A DNA stretch of 6,461 nt from positions 1 through 6,461 of the forward strand of contig JACNLN010000102.1 in NCBI GenBank assembly GCA_014381485.1, in the 5' to 3' direction. Below the pieces are notes generated by a model that was not told where the DNA came from, ran no database searches, and worked only from the letters and a program-made list of their open reading frames with translations. The DNA is from Fidelibacterota bacterium. GTDB lineage: Bacteria; Fidelibacterota; Marinisomatia; Marinisomatales; CAZVFT01. Within the stretch, counting starts at the first letter, position 1. Every line of letters begins with the position of its first letter. The translations under genes were made by a program, and so were the position numbers. Of this stretch, positions 1 through 3,712 are shown in pieces.

Positions 1-222
1 TCTCCTCCCAAGGAGACCCTACTTGGGGTCATTAGCCCCGTCATTTATGGCGGGGGTAAAGATACTACAAACATTCTGACGCCGTTCACGGCGTTGTAAA
101 CGCATAATATTCCAAATGATAAGGGCATGAATGCCCTGCTGGAATTTTGGCATATTCAAATCCCAGCCCTCAAGGACTGGGCTATTGAAACAAAGACTCA
201 TGACTTTATAGATAAACACTAA
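1..222. repeat. Multi-hairpin repeat element, cut by the window's left edge
   Basis: This stretch is an almost continuous row of short inverted repeats. The stems are TCTCCT/AGGAGA (1-6/11-16), GACCC/GGGTC (15-19/26-30), CCCCGTCA/TGGCGGGG with one G-T pair (36-43/48-55), ACGCCG/CGGCGT (79-84/89-94), AGGGCA/TGCCCT (122-127/132-137) and CCCAGcCC/GGaCTGGG (162-169/174-181). Most close on four-base loops. An outer stem ATTCCA/TGGAAT (109-114/140-145) encloses the 122-137 hairpin. Mismatches fall as wobble pairs on one strand for some stems and on the other strand for others, so the sequence does not say which strand would be transcribed. A 66-codon open frame crosses the region on the minus strand (19-219), but its sequence is dictated by the palindromes and resembles no family, so I do not call it a gene. 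From memory, similar hairpin trains occur as multicopy elements in FCB-group genomes; this is an unverified impression. The element lies just downstream of the minus-strand operon and could also act in 3'-end formation. Confidence 0.6.
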
Positions 223-230
223 TTAACGGT

Positions 231-1385
231 TCAGTTGGGATTGCTGTAATCGTGTAAAAACGTTTCTATTGCCTGGTACAGACATTCCAGCTGATTGTCA
301 GTGTGAGCGGAAGAGAGAGCAAAGCGGAAATATCCCCCTACCGGTGCGGTGGGATACCGGATGAAAGATGGATAGATTTCATGATCCAATAACACATTTT
401 TCAGTATACGAACTTTCTTTATTGAGGAAATGGTTAATGCAATAACTGGTGTGGGGGAAAGGGGGATATCCAAACCAAGGGGGCGAAGTTTCGTTTTTAT
501 GGATCGGGACTTATTTTGAAGTTCTGTGATGAGATGTGGCTTTTCAGAAAGGATAGAGATGGAGCAGATTGCTGCGGCACATAATGGCAGAGGAAGGGCA
601 GAGCTACCCTGGAAAATATTACTTTCCTCTTTAATTTTTTGAGTGAGTTCTTCACTTCCCGTAATAAAACCAGCGTAAATCCCGAAGGCTTTACTTAACG
701 TCCCGGTTTGAAGGATTCGGTCTCTTGGGACCCCCGCTTCTTCCCAGCTACCTTTTCCCGTTTTTCCCAGAACTCCAGCAGCATGCGCATCGTCAACCAT
801 CAGTTGCCCGTCGCGTTTTTCGGTAATGTGTAGATATTCATTCAGAGGTACCAGATCGCTTCCTGTATTGTTCGTCCCCTCAGTAATGATAAGGGGAATT
901 GCCTTCGAAGAGTGATGTTTTCTGATCAGTGAGTGAAGATGTTTCCCATGGCAGTGGTGGTAGAGAATGGGGTTTTTTCTGGTAAGGAGAATGGCATCCA
1001 TAAGGCTGGGATGGGCATATTCGTCAATGAAAAAGGGGTCATAGTGAGGGGAAACAACCTGTAGAAGAGCCAGGTTTGATAGATAACCACTGGGGAGTAC
1101 CACCGCAGATTCTGTATCAAAAAATTGAGCCAGTGCTTCCTCTAGACGTAGATGGAGCGGGTGTGTACCAGTTGTGATTCGGGAGCCACCAGTAGAGATT
1201 CCATATCTGGAGGATGCAGTTTGTAGAGCCTTCACCACATCTGGGTGACTCGAGAGACGGTGATAGTCGTATCCGCTGAAGAAGTGATACCGCTTCCCTT
1301 CCCAGAGGACATAGGTTCGGTCTACGGGCTGAAGAACAGGAATGTCTATCCTATCTCTTGACTCATCTGGTGTGTTTTTTATCAT
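231..1385 (-). CDS. Alpha-oxoamine synthase family PLP enzyme (BioF/Kbl-like)
   Basis: A 384-residue PLP-dependent fold-type I enzyme of the alpha-oxoamine synthase family. The family condenses an acyl-CoA with an amino acid, releasing CO2 and CoA, to form an amino ketone; examples are BioF, Kbl, HemA and serine palmitoyltransferase. The length matches BioF. Visible motifs are the substrate-entry segment GGSR (66-69), the H125 that would stack on the PLP ring (in AHPSL), the VDDAH block with D198 (pyridine nitrogen) and H201, the Schiff-base lysine K232 in TLSKAFG, and the C-terminal RYPTAPVGG with R354, placed like the family's carboxylate-binding arginine. Where BioF and Kbl usually read like SMDGDxAPL, this protein has NTGSDLVPL (172-180), so substrate use may differ. 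There is no biotin gene nearby, and I give no gene symbol. It is the last gene of the operon, starting 16 nt after the nitroreductase stop. No Shine-Dalgarno precedes the ATG; the upstream gene rules out a much longer form. Cytosolic. The family call is firm, the reaction unknown. Confidence 0.88.
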   Translation of the reverse strand: MIKNTPDESRDRIDIPVLQPVDRTYVLWEGKRYHFFSGYDYHRLSSHPDVVKALQTASSRYGISTGGSRITTGTHPLHLRLEEALAQFFDTESAVVLPSGYLSNLALLQVVSPHYDPFFIDEYAHPSLMDAILLTRKNPILYHHCHGKHLHSLIRKHHSSKAIPLIITEGTNNTGSDLVPLNEYLHITEKRDGQLMVDDAHAAGVLGKTGKGSWEEAGVPRDRILQTGTLSKAFGIYAGFITGSEELTQKIKEESNIFQGSSALPLPLCAAAICSISILSEKPHLITELQNKSRSIKTKLRPLGLDIPLSPTPVIALTISSIKKVRILKNVLLDHEIYPSFIRYPTAPVGGYFRFALSSAHTDNQLECLYQAIETFLHDYSNPN

Positions 1386-1401
1386 AGTTTAATGAAAGTA
1401 A

Positions 1402-1932
1402 TTAACGAAATTCTACCACTTCTTCCATTCTTTTCCGGATGGGACCCCTTGCTTTTTTGTACCCTTTCCGGGGATATCCCAGAGGAGTGATACAATACAC
1501 TACTTCGTTATCCTGCAGATTGAGGGCTTTTCGAAGGCGAGTCTCATCAAAGGCGGCAATCCAGCAAGTTCCCACTCCTTCTTCAGCTGCTGCTAAGATC
1601 ATATGATCCATGGCGATGGTGAGATCAATCTGAATCGCGTTGAAACCATCCTTCCTCACCCACGCTCTGTCTGGATATCCCACTACCACCAGAACCGCCG
1701 GAGCGTCGTGAAACCACGGCTGATGATAGCATTGATTTAATTTTTTTCGAAATTTTTTACTTTTTACCACAATGAATTTCCACGGCTGAAAATTGGCCGC
1801 GGAAGGAGCCACCCGTCCGGCTTCCAGAATCTTATGGAGAATTTCGTCACTTACTGGTCTATCTGGATCGTAATTTCTAATACTGCGACGATTATGAATG
1901 AGATCGTGAAAATTTGTTATTGTTTTAGTCAT
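1402..1932 (-). CDS. Compact nitroreductase-family FMN oxidoreductase
   Basis: A 176-residue nitroreductase-fold protein, probably an FMN-dependent, NAD(P)H-using oxidoreductase acting as a dimer in the cytosol. Evidence in order: the FMN-phosphate motif RRSIRNY (15-21), the APSAANFQPWKF segment (42-53) typical of the family, a central helix rich in small residues (about 99-118), the EGVGTCWI segment (118-125) that normally lines the flavin, and the C-terminal LGYP (151-154) followed by a basic tail. It is shorter than NfsB-type enzymes (about 217 residues) but fits the minimal nitroreductases common in anaerobes and FCB bacteria. All expected blocks are present, so it is not truncated. Its ATG overlaps the stop of the DUF1858 gene in an ATGA junction (1929-1932), which points to translational coupling. 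The natural substrate cannot be inferred; members reduce nitro groups, quinones, enones or flavins, and some do specialised desaturation or dehydrogenation. Confidence 0.92.
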   Translation of the reverse strand: MTKTITNFHDLIHNRRSIRNYDPDRPVSDEILHKILEAGRVAPSAANFQPWKFIVVKSKKFRKKLNQCYHQPWFHDAPAVLVVVGYPDRAWVRKDGFNAIQIDLTIAMDHMILAAAEEGVGTCWIAAFDETRLRKALNLQDNEVVYCITPLGYPRKGYKKARGPIRKRMEEVVEFR

Positions 1933-2138
1933 TTTGTTTGTGTTTTTAAAATATCATTTAGTTGATTGACAATTTCATCTAACCTTTCCTGAAGGTTTTT
2001 CTCTTCTGCCAGTTCTTCAAGAGTTCCCCAGACAGGCTCACCACATCGAAGGCAGATTAACCCGAAGTCCGCCACAGGACTGATCAGTTCTGGATACCGC
2101 TCTACCAGGTCTTCGATATAAATGTTTTTTGTAATCAT
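1929..2138 (-). CDS. DUF1858 mini-protein with CxxC motif
   Basis: A 69-residue protein matching the DUF1858 domain pattern. It has an N-terminal ITKNIYIEDLVERYPEL helix region (2-18), then a DFGLICLRCG turn carrying C29 and C32, then GTLEELAEEKNL (38-49) and a C-terminal helix. Related small helical proteins (SP0561-like fold) include the N-terminal domain of ScdA/RIC iron-sulfur repair proteins, and the domain is often found beside or fused to redox enzymes. The function of DUF1858 itself is not established. The CxxC pair could bind a metal or cluster or act in thiol chemistry; this is inference. The gene starts 14 nt after the thioesterase stop and overlaps the nitroreductase start by 4 nt, so a partnership with that flavoenzyme is plausible. 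No Shine-Dalgarno is visible before the ATG; the upstream sequence is A-rich. Confidence 0.8.
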   Translation of the reverse strand: MITKNIYIEDLVERYPELISPVADFGLICLRCGEPVWGTLEELAEEKNLQERLDEIVNQLNDILKTQTK

Positions 2139-2152
2139 CGTGTTTTTATCAG

Positions 2153-2566
2153 TCAGGTCTGATGAATGTAGTCTGAAACCTTTTCCAGAAATTTCTTGGA
2201 AACGGGCTTGGTTTTATTTTTCTGATAATCGAAAAAAACCTGAACAGAGTGACCTCTGGCATAGATAATGGAGTCATCATCACGGTTGATTAATTCATAC
2301 TCAAAATTAAACCGCTTTTTTCCTACATCGTTGATCCACAAACGAACAGCTAAAGGATCGTTTATTGTAATGGGTTTGTGAAAATCGCACTGGATGTGGG
2401 CGAGTATAAAATCAATGTCTTCAATCCCAGAGATGCCTATAAGAGTGTGGTAGAATTCCTTTCTTCCTTCCTCGAAGTAAGTAAAATAAACGGAGTTGTT
2501 GACGTGTCCCATTGCATCAATATCCCGGAAGCGAACAGATATGTCTATTGAGAATTTTTTAGCCAT
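2153..2566 (-). CDS. Hotdog-fold acyl-CoA thioesterase (4HBT/YbgC type)
   Basis: A 137-residue single-hotdog protein of the 4-hydroxybenzoyl-CoA thioesterase/YbgC type, expected to hydrolyse acyl-CoA or related thioesters in the cytosol as a homo-oligomer. The signature is RFRDIDAMGHVNNSVYFTYF (12-31): a DxD pair (D15, D17, the latter at the usual catalytic aspartate position), GHVNN and an aromatic-rich helix followed by EEGR (32-35). The remaining beta-strands, with F62 and H63 near the middle (CDFHKPI) and ARGHSVQVFFD (103-113), complete the fold, and the length is typical. It is the first gene of the tight four-gene block. No Shine-Dalgarno precedes the ATG; a perfect 10-bp palindrome (2575-2584) lies 8 nt upstream instead. 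Chain length or aromatic preference cannot be read. Together with the downstream alpha-oxoamine synthase it suggests acyl-thioester metabolism, but this is inference. Confidence 0.9.
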   Translation of the reverse strand: MAKKFSIDISVRFRDIDAMGHVNNSVYFTYFEEGRKEFYHTLIGISGIEDIDFILAHIQCDFHKPITINDPLAVRLWINDVGKKRFNFEYELINRDDDSIIYARGHSVQVFFDYQKNKTKPVSKKFLEKVSDYIHQT

Positions 2567-2574
2567 TATTTTCA

Positions 2575-2584
2575 GGTTATAACC
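2575..2584. promoter_or_regulatory. Perfect 10-bp palindrome before the thioesterase start
   Basis: GGTTATAACC is exactly self-complementary and lies 8 nt before the thioesterase ATG, where a ribosome binding site would normally be. A second inverted repeat, TTAATG/CATTAA with a 6-base loop (2590-2607), lies just upstream. Both could be operator half-sites or RNA structures, or chance in AT-rich DNA. Confidence 0.2.
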
Positions 2585-2643
2585 AATTATTAATGAAGAA
2601 GCATTAAATCTACCACAAAATTAACCTTCTCTGGGAAAATTTG

Positions 2644-3339
2644 CTATCTTCTTAATCTGTTGATAATTGGAAATGGAATATAGATGATGAAAAAGATGAT
2701 AAATGCCACTAATGCAAGAGGAATGAGATAAAAGGGCCAGGGACCCATGAAATCCAGCAGGGAAGCAGAATCCGGTTTCCGGGCGATAAAAAAGTAATTT
2801 GATCCGAGGATCCAATTGATAAATCCGATGGGAATTAGCAGAGAAATGGTGATGAGGAAAGTCCTGAGTAAGGCTCTGAAATCTGGCTGATAATTGAACA
2901 CGACTGTCGCATAAATAACGGCAGTCACAATCAATCCATGGGCGGTAAAAAATTGGATAAACAGAAAATGGGGGAAGGAAAATTCCAGCGTGGGAGTTAA
3001 CAGTGCCTGAGTTGCACCACCAATTCCCCAGAAATAGAGAACGTCATATAATTTTTTGTTTTTCGTGAAAAGTAAGATAGGAAGAAGAAGGGCAGAAAAG
3101 CCGCAGAGATGGAGAGGAAGATTTTCATGAACTATGAACATGTTGTTGCAGATACGATAAATCCAAACAGAGCTTTCCTGTATCCAGATAACAAGGGCGA
3201 GTGTTATTCTTACAACTGCTTCTGTCTTGGATGATGCATATTTTTTCACAACTGCAGACAGGATGATAGTGAAGAATATAGCGGTGAAGATAGCATATAG
3301 GTGCTGATGACCAAACATGACAAATGAACCTTTTTCCAT
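2644..3339 (-). CDS. YwaF/TIGR02206 (TMEM164-like) integral membrane protein
   Basis: A 231-residue polytopic inner-membrane protein with about seven hydrophobic segments (roughly 12-31, 43-61, 74-92, 98-115, 122-148, 158-178 and 202-226) and a basic C-terminus (NRLRR). It has the hallmarks of the YwaF/TP0381 family (TIGR02206): LPLHLCG (74-80), GGATQALLTP (107-116), FPHFLFIQFF (122-131) with HG at 134-135, GSNYFFIARKP (179-189) and LLDFMGPWPFY (194-204). Bacterial members have no agreed function. Human TMEM164, which I believe is a distant relative, has been reported as a cysteine-dependent acyltransferase for ether phospholipids. The conserved C79 with H77, H124 and H134 would be candidate active-site residues; this transfer is inference. 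A strong AAAGGAG lies 6 nt before the ATG. A second in-frame ATG at residue 8 is less likely given that site. It lies 77 nt upstream of the thioesterase and may or may not share its transcript. Confidence 0.88.
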   Translation of the reverse strand: MEKGSFVMFGHQHLYAIFTAIFFTIILSAVVKKYASSKTEAVVRITLALVIWIQESSVWIYRICNNMFIVHENLPLHLCGFSALLLPILLFTKNKKLYDVLYFWGIGGATQALLTPTLEFSFPHFLFIQFFTAHGLIVTAVIYATVVFNYQPDFRALLRTFLITISLLIPIGFINWILGSNYFFIARKPDSASLLDFMGPWPFYLIPLALVAFIIFFIIYIPFPIINRLRR

Positions 3340-3345
3340 CGGATG

Positions 3346-3352
3346 CTCCTTT
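3346..3352 (-). promoter_or_regulatory. Strong Shine-Dalgarno for the YwaF-like gene
   Basis: On the minus strand AAAGGAG stands 6 nt before the ATG at 3339. It is the only convincing Shine-Dalgarno among the genes of this window and fixes the start of the membrane protein. Confidence 0.75.
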
Positions 3353-3355
3353 TTT

Positions 3356-3382
3356 TATGATATGGAAATTACAGTATGATAT
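3356..3382. promoter_or_regulatory. Direct repeats TATGATAT in the leader of the YwaF-like gene
   Basis: TATGATAT occurs at 3356-3363 and again at 3375-3382, 19 nt apart start to start, which is close to two helical turns. The second copy runs into an inverted repeat ATGAT/ATCAT (3376-3380/3385-3389) around ATCG. They could be an operator for the minus-strand gene. The sequence is AT-rich, so chance is a real alternative. Confidence 0.2.
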
Positions 3383-3453
3383 CGATCATTGGATAATAAA
3401 TATATTTTTTCTACAAAGGTGTGAAAGATTGGGATAGATAGTGTGAATTTTTT

Positions 3454-3546
3454 GCTAGGTGTACCTTCCTACAGCGGAGCCGACCCACATTCATTGCCGT
3501 CCAGCGGATATGAGCTGGCAAGCCTATCTTCATTACATTAGGATAG
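3454..3546. repeat. Cluster of three hairpins, possible repeat or structured RNA
   Basis: Three consecutive inverted repeats are visible: GCTAGG/CCTAcaGC with a 2-nt bulge (3454-3459/3468-3475), CCAGC/GCTGG (3501-3505/3514-3518), which can be extended by TGCC/GGCA around a bulge (to 3496 and 3520), and CTATC/GATAG (3524-3528/3542-3546). GGATAGATA is also present twice, at 3432-3440 and 3541-3549, roughly bracketing the cluster. The base composition here is more GC-rich than the flanks. I do not recognise a known riboswitch or RNA family. A degraded copy of a mobile hairpin element or a small RNA are both possible. Confidence 0.35.
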
Positions 3547-3712
3547 ATACATTTGAACCACAGCGAACTCTTCTTTTCTGCGTGGAACTTTTATTAAAAC
3601 CACTATTAGTATGAGATAAATAAATCCTGAATTCTTGGTAAATTATAAATTATGCTGACAACCGAACCACTGATAATGCTGTCTAAGAAGAAATAGCTAA
3701 AAAGAATGTTAT

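Larger units (their letters stand above)
3340..3712. other. Divergent intergenic region, 373 nt, partly structured
   Basis: This region separates the divergent membrane-protein gene and outer-membrane-protein gene and must hold the start signals of both. The left part (to about 3420) is AT-rich with the direct repeats noted separately. The middle (3454-3546) holds a hairpin cluster. The right part (3550-3712) is AT-rich leader. A GATAAT (3672-3677) resembles a -10 box for the plus-strand gene, but no good -35 box lies at the right distance, and no clear Bacteroidota-type TTTG/TAnnTTTG pair is seen. A 34-codon open frame at 3510-3614 has no ribosome binding site and is not called. Confidence 0.6.

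Noticed and set aside
19..219. A 66-codon minus-strand open frame inside the hairpin array.
   Set aside because: Its sequence is imposed by the palindromes, it has no ribosome binding site and no recognisable domain, and the arginine- and proline-flavoured composition is typical of spurious frames in repeats.
926..1120. Minus-strand open frame inside the alpha-oxoamine synthase gene.
   Set aside because: It lies in another frame of a gene with clear catalytic motifs and has no family resemblance.
231..1385. Naming the PLP enzyme bioF.
   Set aside because: No biotin genes are nearby and a substrate-side motif differs from BioF; only the family can be supported.
2621..2815. Minus-strand open frame overlapping the 3' part of the YwaF-like gene.
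   Set aside because: Shadow of the real gene, no domain features.
3510..3614. A 34-codon plus-strand open frame in the divergent intergenic region.
   Set aside because: No ribosome binding site, overlap with inverted repeats and no recognisable similarity; length is within chance expectation.
3651..3677. A sigma-70 promoter (CTGACA ... GATAAT) for the DUF5916 gene.
   Set aside because: The spacer is only 11 nt, far below the 16-18 nt needed, so the pair is not a credible promoter.
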